A stretch of DNA of 64,000 bases from Dipteris shenzhenensis (lineage: Eukaryota > Polypodiophyta > Polypodiopsida > Gleicheniales), in NCBI GenBank assembly GCA_047967505.1, contig CM106541.1; one strand, given 5' to 3'. The notes under the pieces are model-generated. The model searched no databases, was not told the DNA's origin, and saw only the letters and a program-made list of their open reading frames with translations. Shown here in pieces: positions 23,698 to 33,289 of this stretch. Numbering within the stretch: position 1 is the stretch's first letter; every line of letters begins with the position of its first letter. The position numbers and the translations under genes are program-made.

Positions 23698-24041
23698 TGT
23701 TGAGATATGGTGCCATGAGCACATAGATTGAAGGCTAAGGTATAGTATAGAAAAGAATTAAAGTAGCCACCCTAGGATGTGGACTACATGATGTGGAGAT
23801 GTGGATTGAGGATATCCACAAGGAGAGATGTGGATGAGAGGATCCCACATGTGTTGACTATTCAAAGGGCTTTCTCTATATAAGAGGCCTATCATGTATT
23901 GTTAACATAGCACATTGGAATAGATTGAGTGTTTCATACTTCCTGTCTCTCTCTCCATGGCATACCGTATTTGGTTTGATCCTCCGTGATCTTTATGCTC
24001 ATTAAGTGATAGATTAGGCTAGTATGATCCGCACTTTGACA
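23698..24041 (+). repeat. 3' LTR
   Basis: A 344-bp copy of the 5' LTR with about eight differences, followed directly by the CACCA duplication. Confidence 0.9.
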
Positions 24042-24469
24042 CACCAGTTCACCTACCAACATTCAACAAAAGCATGTGTATGTTTACATGTACAATATCC
24101 TTTCATAGTCTTAATTTTGCAAAATTACTTTCAAGAAAAGAGTTGGATGTTGCCAAAGGATACACTTGGAGGGCAAATTGTAGTTCATTGCAAGATTTTT
24201 GGTTACTCAATATATGTGACTTTTGTGTATAATTTTTAATTGATAGAGAACTTAATATTCACCTTTGTTGTTGATAAAGTTTTTTTAAAAATGTACTCAG
24301 GTTTTATATGGAGTAGTTGATTGAATCAAGATTATTATACAATACTTAAATGTAGTTTTTTTGGAAATTTGCCAACATTATTACTTGTGAGTTTGACTTG
24401 TTTGTTATTTCAACGTCTCAAAAGGTGAATAGCTAGATCAATTATGTTGTTTGTCTTAAAGCTTATAAA

Positions 24470-24690
24470 CACATGCGTGTGCACCCGCACACACACACAC
24501 ACACACGCACACACACACACACACGTGTGGTTTGCGGAATTATCCCCCCCTTACACATGCACGCGCACATGCATGTACTCACACACACAAATTCGTACAC
24601 TTACATAGAGATCCATCCAAGCAACACGAGACACCACTCCTCCCACACACAATGTGCACATGCATATACACATGCCAGTAGTAAAACTAC
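24470..24690. repeat. (CA)n microsatellite and AC-rich flank
   Basis: Two long CA runs (24486-24525) are separated by a CG-containing interruption and followed by scattered CACA and GCACATGCAT segments. No gene. Confidence 0.85.
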
Positions 24691-24914
24691 ACCAGATTTG
24701 ATATCCTAAAATGAGATGATGTGCTACAATAGGGAAGAACACCAGTTTGAGGTGAGAGAAAATCGATAGGTTGTATAAATTTAATATTATCTACTGCATA
24801 CGTGATTCTCAAGAAGAGGAGCTTTGGCTATTGAACCAAAGAGTTTTGGCCTTTGCAACAGTTGATGAATGGAAAATCTTGTCAAGCCTACACAGGGAGG
24901 TGTTTGGTAAACAG

Positions 24915-25140
24915 GTAGATGCAATAAGAGATTTTAAAGATTTAAGTTTGTGATAATCAAAGTGGACTTTAACATGGTTCAAGCTAGATGCAATAAGAGG
25001 TTCTAGAGTTTTAAACTTGTGGTAATCATAGTGGATTTTAAACATGGTAACCATGTTTGGTAAACATGTTAAGTGCAACAAGAGGTTCTAGAGTTTGAAC
25101 ATTGTGATAACCAAAGTGGATGTGTTTTAACAAGGTCCTA
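24915..25140. repeat. Three-unit imperfect tandem repeat upstream of SRT1
   Basis: Units of about 75-90 bp each contain GCAAnAAGAG(A/G)TT, TTTTAAA or TCTAGAGTTT, and a GTGGTAATCA-type block. Two shorter repeats of TTGTTATTATRTAGGGAGAT follow (25140-25190). These lie just upstream of the SRT1 promoter candidate. Confidence 0.6.
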
Positions 25141-25206
25141 CTTGTTGTTATTATGTAGGGAGATTACCTTTTTGTTATTATATAGGGAGATCACCTTGTG
25201 ATTACT

Positions 25207-25366
25207 CCAAGGCTTATATATATTGACTTGCTATAGATGAAATACTAGTCCTCCAAAGCATTTATCAAGTTCCCTCTTCTTAGGAGAAGGTAAGAGTTTC
25301 ATGCACTAGTATTCTCTAAAACCACCTCTTGGAGAGAAAGAGAGTGCTAGGCTAGCTATTGTTGAG
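25207..25366 (+). promoter_or_regulatory. Candidate SRT1 promoter and first 5' UTR exon
   Basis: TTATATATATT at about 25209-25219 is a TATA-like box. About 150 bases downstream, GAG|GTAAGTAT at 25364-25374 is a strong donor. A TTCTTTGCAG acceptor ends at 25620, so a 5' UTR intron (25367-25620) just before the start codon is plausible. All this is inferred from signals. No transcript evidence is available. Confidence 0.35.
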
Positions 25367-25676
25367 GTAAGTATCTACCAATTTCCTTCATCTGATCCGA
25401 GTATTGCTGCTTCTTTGGAAGATTTGCACAGGAAAGTAGTGCAAGTCTATGATCTTTTCGTCTCGAGTTTCATTCAGCCTTTTGCGGATCAAAACCTGGC
25501 CTGAAGATACAATTTGAGGCCTGATCTCACACATTTTGGAGGATCTTTAAAGACATCCAGGACTATTGGAAAAAGTTAGGGGGGAGAGGCCTCTTCCCTT
25601 TCCCCCCCAGTTCTTTGCAGGCTTTTGGTTCATCGGAAGCTCGAAGACAAAGTGGTGAAAGCAAATTTTGTAGAAA

Positions 25677-25775
25677 ATGTCGCTTGGATATGCTGAAAAG
25701 CTGTCTTACAGAGAGGACATCGGAAGTGTTGGCATGCCCGAGATGTTTGACTCCCCGGATTATCTACAAGCCAAG
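25677..25775 (+). CDS. SRT1: SRT1 coding exon 1 (N terminus)
   Basis: The ATG at 25677 opens [19 protein letters not shown], which matches the conserved start of plant SRT1 proteins, so the start is secure. The exon holds 33 whole codons ending ...DYLQAK. The splice that joins it in frame to exon 2 uses AAG|GCAAGC, a GC rather than GT donor. SRT1 is a class IV sirtuin (SIRT6/7 branch), a nuclear NAD-dependent histone deacylase acting on H3K9ac in plants. This exon forms the N-terminal extension that packs against the catalytic domain. Exons 1-7 give about 210 residues in register. The C-terminal part lies beyond the window. Confidence 0.93.
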
Positions 25776-26256
25776 GCAAGCTGTCTTAGTGCTAAATGCA
25801 CATCGCAAACCAAATAGCACATGCAACAGTTTAAGACACCTGTGATACTATCATGTTTTCGTCAGTGTGTTTTGGATGAATCCGTTCATAGATCTTTGTC
25901 TTAGGACTTTTTGATTGCTTCTTCTTGGTCTAGTGTGCTTTCAATGCGTTTACAAAGTTCTAAGGTCCGAACCATATTCATTCTGTTCACCTATTGCATA
26001 GCACGCGTTCAAAAAGCTAGAGTCTGTCATTTATTATTCAATGCTATTTTCCAATAATGTGTTCAATATTGTGAAGGATCTTCACAATGTGATGGAAAGC
26101 TTCTAGTATCATGCTGTTTAACTGTGATTTATTTTCCTATCAGCTTAGAGGTTCTCAACTATTCAGGAGCCCTTCCAATTTAGTTTTTTTTGGCAACATT
26201 ATAACATTGCTTATGGCTTCCACCAAGGATTTCTAAACTGCTTTTTACTCTTGTAG
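25776..26256 (+). other. SRT1 intron 1, GC-AG type
   Basis: This 481-bp intron starts GCAAGC and ends TTGTAG. A GT donor that would keep the protein alignment is absent at this point. The remaining sequence is ordinary T-rich plant intron DNA. Confidence 0.75.
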
Positions 26257-26286
26257 ATCGAGGAGCTGGCCAAACTTATTGAGACG
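26257..26286 (+). CDS. SRT1: SRT1 coding exon 2 (30-bp microexon)
   Basis: This exon encodes only IEELAKLIET, ten codons. It sits between TTGTAG and GTATGC. It matches the IEELAKLI helix that precedes the NAD-binding glycine loop in plant SRT1. Phase is 0 on both sides. Its size explains why ORF searches would miss it. Confidence 0.9.
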
Positions 26287-26555
26287 GTATGCTCCTCCTT
26301 TTTTACAATGTGTACATTAAGTATGGCATTAGTTTAAAATAAAATAAAAAGTACGGCATGTGTTTGATTTGTTACATGACCAATGTAGTATTCTGATAGG
26401 AGTATCATAGTCCTCACTATGCTGATGACATTCAAGCTCCCCTCTGGCAAACAGGTGTCTGCCAACACAGCCGTTTCTCAAACAGTATTGCCATATTGAT
26501 GTGCATCCTAGTCGTCCTTTACTACTAGGTGTGCAGAACAAGTGTCTTTGTCAGC

Positions 26556-26562
26556 AGCACCA

Positions 26563-26593
<31 letters not shown>

Positions 26594-26830
26594 CACCCCA
26601 TCTCACCCTCATGAGGCCCTCCCCCACCTCACCCTCACAGTGGTCATCCCCATCTCACGCTAATGAGGTCCTCACCCACCTCACCCCCGCATGAGGCCCT
26701 CACGGCCCTTAGGCCCTCACTCTCTCACGAGGCTCTCTCTCACCCACACTCACCTTCACCCCCGTGAGGCCCTCACTCCCTCATGACGTCCTCACGCACC
26801 TCACCCGCTCATGAGGCCCTCACCTTATGC
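26556..26830. repeat. (TA)n tract and CTCATGAGGCCCTCAC minisatellite in intron 2
   Basis: A TA run at 26562-26590 is followed by about ten irregular copies of a CTCACC...ATGAGGCCCTCAC unit up to 26826. It lies inside SRT1 intron 2 (26287-27109). Confidence 0.85.
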
Positions 26831-27109
26831 CCTTCAAACCTGCTAGTATAGAAGAAAAATGCCAGATTGATTGTACAAATCTGCCAGTTATTTAAAAATA
26901 GAATTTCTGAAGAGAGAGAGAGAAAATTCAAGACCTACAACAACTGCATTGAAAAAGAGATTGGAAACCAGAACAGATTGTTGTGAATAAGAAAGCTCAC
27001 TGAGAGTTAGGGTGGTAATTGTACTATACCGTTTCAGATTGCACTATCTGCCGTTGGCTTTTGTTTTTATTGGCTACTGAAATGCTTTGCTCATCTACGG
27101 GTGTTGCAG

Positions 27110-27202
27110 AGCTGTCATTTGGTGGCATTCACCGGGGCGGGCATTTCAACGTCATGTGGTATTCCTGATTTCCGTGGTCCTAAAGGGGTGTGGACTCTTC
27201 AG
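27110..27202 (+). CDS. SRT1: SRT1 coding exon 3 (NAD-binding GAGIS loop)
   Basis: 31 codons between TTGCAG and GTTGAG. It carries the sirtuin signature [18 protein letters not shown], with the glycine-rich NAD+-binding loop and the GIPDFR motif that contacts the nicotinamide site, and ends GVWTLQ. Phase 0 at both ends. All invariant residues that I know for this segment are present, so the exon looks functional. Confidence 0.96.
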
Positions 27203-27340
27203 GTTGAGAAACAACTGAATTTTTCAAATAGTTCTCTTTGTTTTCCTATAGTGCAATTCCTGAAAATGGTTAATTACATGCATGTCTAAAGATATTATTA
27301 TGGAAAACTCTAGGTTCACTTACCTTGATCTTGTTTGCAG

Positions 27341-27460
27341 CATGAAGGAAAGCCACTTCCAAAGGCAGACCTGCCTTTCCATCAGGCAAGACCAGGCATT
27401 ACTCATATGGCTTTAGTGGGACTGCAGCGTGCCGGTATTCTCAAGTTCATAATCAGTCAG
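27341..27460 (+). CDS. SRT1: SRT1 coding exon 4
   Basis: 40 codons between TTTGCAG and GTCCAC, starting [10 protein letters not shown] and ending FIISQ. It includes the helix [15 protein letters not shown], which leads into the QNVDGLH catalytic segment. The splice falls exactly between Q and N of that motif. Phase 0. It matches SIRT6-like proteins over its full length. Confidence 0.95.
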
Positions 27461-27689
27461 GTCCACACTGTCACCTTTAGGAACATTCATGTATGTTGAT
27501 GCAGATTTTTCAATGTCAGGGGGGACATACTAGCTGCAGATTTTGTTGAAACTTGAAACCTTGCAGTTGCTTATTGTCCATGAAGAGAGTACTTACTGTT
27601 AAAAACATGTGACTTTCTCAAACCTTCGATGTGCTTAGTTCTTCCTTTCTGTGGGATTTTGTAGCTTAGTAAGCAAGAGATTCAATCTT

Positions 27690-27751
27690 CACCTGGATGG
27701 CAGCTTACACTTGGATTATGCTTGGATACAATGAGAATATGAGCATAGCTT
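27690..27751 (+). repeat. Penelope-type terminal repeat, left part
   Basis: The sequence TTATGCTTGGATAC...ATGAGAATATGAGCATAGCTT matches the terminal repeats at 40750-40790 and 56278-56320. It is interrupted at 27752 by Copia-2 and resumes at 32247. Its last five bases, AGCTT (27747-27751), are the Copia-2 target duplication. Confidence 0.75.
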
Positions 27752-28872
27752 TGTTCGAAATCCCAAAAGAGGGCACCCGCAGCGGAAGACAGATAGATAG
27801 CCCAGGAATTCACACATAAGTGCTCCACAAGAAATATAGAACCAACAAAATATATTTCCGTCCAAAGGGAGACAATACAAAGTCCTCTGTCCTTACCCCA
27901 AAATTGTTGTCCTACTACCTCTGTGGCACTTCTAGATCCCTAAGCCTGCCTGCTCCTCGTCGAGCTTCTGTAGACTTTAGTCACTGTGCCTTGATCCTGG
28001 CACCTTGCTGCCCTGAATGTCTGCCTAGGTGTGCACCCCCTTCCTGAGCTCTGTCTGGAGCTCCTCAGCCCCTCTTTGTCCTTCTGAATGTAGGCCCAAA
28101 GACTGCTGGTCTGCTGCTCCAGTCTGCTCTTGATCTGCTTCTCTAGCGGATGCCTTGTGAGCCCAAACGGCTCTCCTTTTATAGGAGCTGGAAACCCTCA
28201 AACTGGCTGACCCCGTAGGCCTAAAATCAGCCGACCCAGCCCTGTCCAAACCCGACGGGGGCCCAGTCCCCCTTGGTCTGTATAAACTGACCTGGTTGGC
28301 CAGCCAACAAGCCAGCCAACCAGTCCTAACCAGCCAACCTGGTAGGGCTTCATGTAGATCTGCATATTGCAGCCCTTTTTCCACTCCTTCTTGGCCTAGA
28401 CATACCAGCAGCCTCTCTGTCTCTCCCCAGTTCATATTCCAGCCCTAGATCTGGTCCATGTGCATCTACAAACAGTCGCCTCCATAGCTCTATGTTCCGC
28501 CTCTGTCCAGGACACCGCCAGCCCCTGACACCATTGCTGCAGGTCTGTACTGATTCCATACAGTCCCTGCACCAGCCACAGGGTGCCACGTGTCATCGTG
28601 GTGTCTCCTTGCAGGTCCCCATGGGTTTCTGTTGCCCAACTCTTGGCCAGATGTCTCCACACAGCCAGGTGAGTTCCTCCTTTGTGTTGCGCATATGGCA
28701 GCTCATGTGCTGCCCATGTGGCAGCCCCATGTAAACTCTTTTTCTTGTATGTTGCTCCCATGGCAGCCAATGTGCTGCCCATGTGGCAGACACATCATTT
28801 CTAGGCTCACCCTGCCAAGCTCTCCTCATATGGGGGCTTATTGATGGGGAGGTGACCATACAAATTCCAACA
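27752..28872 (-). repeat. 3' LTR of Copia-2
   Basis: A 1121-bp LTR, long and GC-rich in its centre, ending on the + strand in a GGGAGGTGACCATACAAATT block. It aligns with 30634-32246 apart from insertions in the latter. Long frames on both strands here are LTR sequence, not genes. Confidence 0.85.
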
Positions 28873-28889
28873 CCCCCTCTCACCAACAC

Positions 28890-29300
28890 ACCTGGGCCCG
28901 ATCCCAACTCGTTGATGAAGATGCTCCACTAGCTCCCATGTTGTAGCCCTCTGGAACAACCAGGTGTCGATGTCAGTTCTTGGGTTTTCAACTAGTGGCT
29001 CGTGCTTCACCAGGTCTGGTGTCGCACTTTTCCGTGTACACAGTTCCATCCAAGGTAGCACCAAATGGCAACACCACCTTCAGGTACGTTTGTGCCTTCA
29101 AACTCGAGCAGTCTAGGCACCACCATCCTCCAACTATTGCCCTCATGATGGGGAACAGCTTGGAGTCTTCTAGGCACCATGCTTTGAGGGTTTGTTTCAA
29201 CCCGTCATCCATCTGGCAAAGTTTGTAACAAAACAACATACTCGAGAAATCAAATTCCAAGCATAAATCCAGATTACTTGGACCATTAGCTTTCATGTAT
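28890..29300 (-). other. Copia-2 interior segment resembling 33.9-34.15 kb
   Basis: The stretch around 29170-29290 shares GCACCATGCT, GTTTGTTTCAACC and CTTGGACCAT in the same order with 34005-34155, so the two are probably related sequence. It may be a piece of host or element sequence shared by two LTR elements. I cannot name it. Confidence 0.35.
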
Positions 29301-29639
29301 AGTCTTGTGATGTCCCCCCTCTAAGTCATGGCCTCCATCTGACTCTGGATCCAAATTCCTGTCGAAGAATCCTCCTTTGTGTCAGTATTACCACCTAAGT
29401 ATCTAGACAGCTCAAAGAACTCAATGCTATCCTTCACCTTCACAAAGGTTTCCGACTCCTCATCTGACCATCTCTCAATGTCAGACATCCTCACACCGGG
29501 GCCTGCATACTTTATCTCACCAACACTTGGAGATGTCACCAAGAAAAGCTCTTCTGTAACCACCACATTAGCTGCATTCTTTGACTTGTTTGACTTTGAG
29601 CTGGCCCCTTCTTCTTTCTGCAATCCTCGCAAAATGTCT

Positions 29640-30300
29640 TTGCTCATCACAATAGAAGCACTTTTTCTTTAGCTTCCTTCTCTTTTTGCTTTCTTAATCA
29701 TGAAGAGTCCGCTCCATCATTAGATTTGTCTTGCTTGGGCTTGCCTTTGCCAGGCTTCCCCTTTCCCTTGCTTTTGCTTCCGTCCTGAGCTATAAAGGCT
29801 TTGTAATCGGATCTGTTGTATTTTCTTCTCGTGAGCCTCTTGCTGTAGAAGTAATGGTACCTACTCCTCGAACATAGCTGCGCCACCCTCTGTCCTGCAA
29901 TCGTCATGGTCACAAAACTGTTGTAGCTCCTCGGAAGCATGCCAAGCAATAGCCTAGCCATCTTGGTTGAATCCGTCCTTTGACAAATTGTCTCTAGTTG
30001 ATCCCTCACCACCTTTGTCTTGGTGATGTGATCCTGTACTGAATCCTCCTCATCCATGCTCATGCCATAGTGCTCTGTCTCGAGGTCTAGAATCCTCACT
30101 TCATTGTTCAGCTTGTGCATGTCCCTCAGTATGGTCCAGGCCTCGAAGGAAGAGTCCGTCGTTTATAAGTGAGGGAGTACCACATCTGCCGTGGTGCCCA
30201 CAATAACAGCGAATGCCTCTGCATCTCGAATGTGCCAGGCTCTCACTAAAACAACATCTGTTGATACAGTCACTTCTGGTGCAGTTGCTATAGCTGGAGT
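29640..30300 (-). pseudogene. Copia-2 gag remnant
   Basis: On the minus strand a UBN2-type gag can be read with interruptions. VVLVRAWHIRDAEAF and TDSSFEAWTILRDMHKL are followed by the open frame at 30120-29698 with KVVRDQLETI and MARLLLGMLPRSYNSFV, then a Lys/Gly-rich tail. A degenerate knuckle (CFYCDEQRHF) follows near 29650. A stop near 30165 and later shifts break it. It would encode the particle protein. No pol follows. Confidence 0.75.
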
Positions 30301-30621
30301 GAGCATGGGCTGAGGCATTATATCTTTGCCCGTCGCAATCTCCTACGACTCCCTTAACACTAAATGGCTCTGGACTTTCATCTTCCACAATGGGTAAAGC
30401 TCCCATCCAACTTGCCTGTGTCCCCAAAATTAGGAATAGCATATCTCAAGGCCATGACAAAGAATTGAGTTAGGAAGTCGTACACCTGTATGAACTTGAG
30501 CCTCCCTGAAAGGGTACCGTCCTTCAAATGTCGAAGTTGATTCCTCCAAGCTTTGGATCAAGGTTGTCCTTCAGCAAGGTCCTTGCCTTCAAGCTCCAAT
30601 TCTTGTGAACTTCCGATCAGG

Positions 30622-30633
30622 GCTCTGATACCA
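30622..30633 (-). other. Copia-2 primer binding site
   Basis: TGGTATCAGAGC on the minus strand, directly inside the 5' LTR. It is the same tRNA-iMet site as in Copia-1. Confidence 0.9.
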
Positions 30634-32246
30634 TGTTAGAAATCCCAAAGAGGGTACTGTAGTGGAAGACTGATAGATAACCCAGGAGTTCACAGAGAAG
30701 TGTTTGACTACGGAATCCAAAACTTATTTACTTTGTGTACTACATACATACATGCAAGCCATTAAATAGATAATGCTCCACAAGAGTACCAACAATATAT
30801 ATTTCCGTTCAAAAGGGCAGGAGTCCACCAAATCGTGGTCCTCTATCCTTACCCCAAAAGGTGTTGTCCTACTACCTATGTGACACTTCTAGATTCCTAA
30901 GCCTGCGTGCTTCTCGTCAAGCTTCTATAGACTTTAGTCACCGTGCCTTTGATCCCTGCTCCTTGCTGCCCTGAATGTCAGCCTGGGTGTGCAGCCACTT
31001 CCTGAGCTATGTCTGCAGCTCCTCAGCTCCTTTTTGTCCTCCTAGATGTAGGCCCAAAGACTGCTGGTCTGCTGCTCCAGTCTGCTCCTGATCTGCTGCT
31101 CTAGTGGATGCCTTAAATGGCTCTCCTTGGAAGCCCCCACACTGGCCAACCCAGTAGGCCTCAAATCAGCTGACCCAAATGGCTCTCCTTGGAAGCCCCC
31201 ACACTGGCCAATCCAGTAGGCCTCAAATCAGCTGACCCAGCCCTGTCCAAACCTGACTGGGGCTCACCCCTTCTTGGTCTGCATAAACTGACCTGGTTGA
31301 CCAGCCAGCAAGCCAACCAACCAGCCCTAACCAGCCGACCTGGTAGGGCTTCATGTAGATCACTAGGGCCTGCATATTGCAGCCCTTTTTCCATTTCTTC
31401 CTGGCCCAGATCTGCTGTGCAAATACGGGCAGCTTTTTCGACAATCTTACAAGTTGAAGGGCACCGAAGTATGGATAGCAGAGGAGCTTACACAAGCTCA
31501 ACTTAAGATTAAGGCAACTGAATTAGCTAAAGTCGGGCTGCCAGAAAGGATGGAAAATGGGCAGTTTACCGTGAAGGTGTAGCACTAATCAGAGAGTTCA
31601 AATCAAAACCAAAAGACTCTCAGTCTTAAACTGATGTATGGCTGTTTACTCTTCCATATTATCATGTAGGTACTCTAAATAATGTGGGTGGCTTTTTGCA
31701 CTCCTTGGGAGCTGCCATGTGCCCTCCCTAAAGTAGATGTACTAGAGGATTTCTTGCTGTCCCATAGACCTTTTGGTCTCCAGTGGACGTTAATAGACTT
31801 CTTTCTTTCTTTCTTTTCTCTCTTCAGGGCATATTCCAGCCCTAGATCTGGTCCTTTCCAAACGGTCGCCTCCATAGCTCTGCTGTTCCGCCTCTGTCCA
31901 GGACACCTCCATTCCCTGGAAACCATTGCTGCAGGTCCGTACTGATTCCATACAGTCCCTGCACCAGCCACAGGGTGCCATGTGTCATCATGGCATCTCC
32001 CTACAAGTCCTCATGGGTTTTTGCTGCCCGATTCTTGGCCAGATATCTCCACACAGCCAGGTGAGTTCCGCGTTTGTGCTGCCCCTGTGGCAGCCCCATG
32101 TAGACTCTTTTTCTTGCTTGTATGCTGCCCATATGGCAGCCAATGTGCTGCCCATGTGGCAGCCACATCATTTCTAGGCTCCCCCCCCCCATGCTCTCCT
32201 CATATGGGGGCTTATGGATGGGGAGGTGACCATACAAATTCCAACA
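30634..32246 (-). repeat. 5' LTR of Copia-2 with internal insertions
   Basis: This copy is about 490 bp longer than its partner. Three differences account for it: an extra stretch near 30690-30780, a tandem duplication of about 65 bp (31120-31240, containing GGCTCTCCTTGGAAGCCCCC), and a retroelement fragment at about 31412-31815. Confidence 0.85.
31412..31815 (+). mobile_element. 5'-truncated ORF1-only retroelement copy
   Basis: This piece is almost identical to 52415-52800 and lies inside the Copia-2 LTR, which lacks it in the other copy. It encodes the end of an L1-ORF1-like protein (KLKGTEVWIAEELTQAQL, with a frameshift near 31530). It is followed by a short 3' UTR ending GGACGTTAATAGACTTC and a (CTTT)n tail at about 31795-31818. 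The shared 3' end and variable 5' end fit target-primed reverse transcription. Confidence 0.75.
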
Positions 32247-32410
32247 AGCTTTGCTTACTAAGTTATTTTGATTTAAAATTTCTCTATTCTCCGTTTAATG
32301 CTTCTTACAAACACCTTCCCTTGTCTTTCTTTTCTTTTACTTCTTCTTTCACTCGTTTAATAAAAATTTGACTTTGTAAGATTGGATAGATTCTAGTCTT
32401 ATGAAGAAAT
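32247..32410 (+). repeat. Penelope-type terminal repeat, right part
   Basis: It resumes the repeat interrupted by Copia-2 (AGCTTTGCTTACTAAGT) and ends with the signature GATTGGATAGATTCTAGTCT at 32378-32397. Together with 27690-27751 it makes one copy of the repeat family. Confidence 0.7.
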
Positions 32411-32978
32411 ATATAATCCAAGCGAGAGTCAAGATGAGCATAATAGGCACCCTAAGTTTAAAGAGGGGGATTATGCAGACTAAAATATTTATGCCTACTT
32501 GAAAAGAAGCAACACTACCATCTTGGAACATAGTTTGAGTGCAATTAGGAGGGTGTGAGACCCCGCATACAAGTACGAGCTGCCTCTTACGTGCAATTTA
32601 CAATGTATTCATGTGTGTGTCTTTGCTTGCAAAGGTATACTTTAGACTCCCACTCATGTATGAGAAGAGCACGTTACATAGGTGTCCGGAAAAAGTATTT
32701 GGTTACAAGAAAGGTTTTTATAACTAAGGTGCTCATGGGATATCTTAGAAACGGTTGGGCTAAATAAAATTCATGTCCCCTCTTTGGAGACAGCTTCTTG
32801 TAATATAAACACACGTGGATTTCACCCCCCAAAAAAAATGTGTGCGTGTGTGCACGTGCCCCCGCTCCCCCCTCCCCCTCTCCCAACACTTGTGCCCGCG
32901 TACACACTCATGATTAATAAATAAATAAATACATATTATGTCAACAGGAAGCTAATTTCCATGCCTTTGATGTTGCAG

Positions 32979-33079
32979 AATGTTGATGGTCTTCATTTGA
33001 AATCTGGGATACCAAGGGATTTCTTGGCTGAGCTACATGGTAGTTCTTTCAGAGAAGTATGTTCTTTATGTAAAAAAGA
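32979..33079 (+). CDS. SRT1: SRT1 coding exon 5 (catalytic His and first zinc Cys pair)
   Basis: The exon starts after GTTGCAG with [12 protein letters not shown] and continues LAELHG, whose His is the general base of sirtuins. It then reads [10 protein letters not shown], with the C-x2-C half of the zinc site. The donor is GA|GTAAGT at 33080, a near-ideal site. The last two bases, GA, combine with the first A of exon 6 at 59401 to make Glu. A frame reading past the donor hits a stop at once, which supports the splice. The intron that follows is about 26.3 kb. Confidence 0.94.
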
Positions 33080-33289
33080 GTAAGTTGAATAGCGACTTTT
33101 GGTTGTTGCAAAACATACTACTTTACTCCTACATATCTTACTTTGTGTCTCAAGTGCCAATCCAATTTGATTGTACATTGATAGTATCCCAGGCTGAGAA
33201 CATCTTTTTTTGGATCAAGATATTGCATGTTAATTATCTATTTGCGCTTCTGTAATGATTTTAGGACAGAAGGAGCTTTTATTAATTGG

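Larger units (their letters stand above)
21361..24041 (+). mobile_element. Non-autonomous LTR retrotransposon with 344-bp LTRs
   Basis: Two 344-bp LTRs (21361-21704 and 23698-24041) flank a 1993-bp interior, and the whole is bounded by the target duplication CACCA (21356-21360 and 24042-24046). A primer site TGGTATCAGAG follows the 5' LTR directly, and a GGGGAGG tract precedes the 3' LTR. By eye the LTRs differ at about eight positions. No gag, protease, integrase or RT can be read in the interior, so it must have been mobilised in trans. This matches the LARD/TRIM type in concept, between the two in size. It resides upstream of SRT1. Confidence 0.92.
27752..32246 (-). mobile_element. Gag-only Copia element (Copia-2) in SRT1 intron 4
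   Basis: LTRs with TGTT...AACA ends lie at 27752-28872 and 30634-32246, and the 5-bp duplication AGCTT flanks the element (27747-27751 and 32247-32251). Removing it rejoins the surrounding terminal repeat cleanly. The 1761-bp interior has a primer site next to the 5' LTR, a decayed gag on the minus strand, and a GAGAGGGGG polypurine tract beside the 3' LTR. Integrase, RT and RNase H are absent, so it is non-autonomous. It lies antisense to SRT1. Confidence 0.88.

Noticed and set aside
28025-28907. Several overlapping ORFs of 80-136 codons
   Set aside because: They lie in the Copia-2 LTR and recur, broken, in the other LTR, so they are repeat sequence and not genes.
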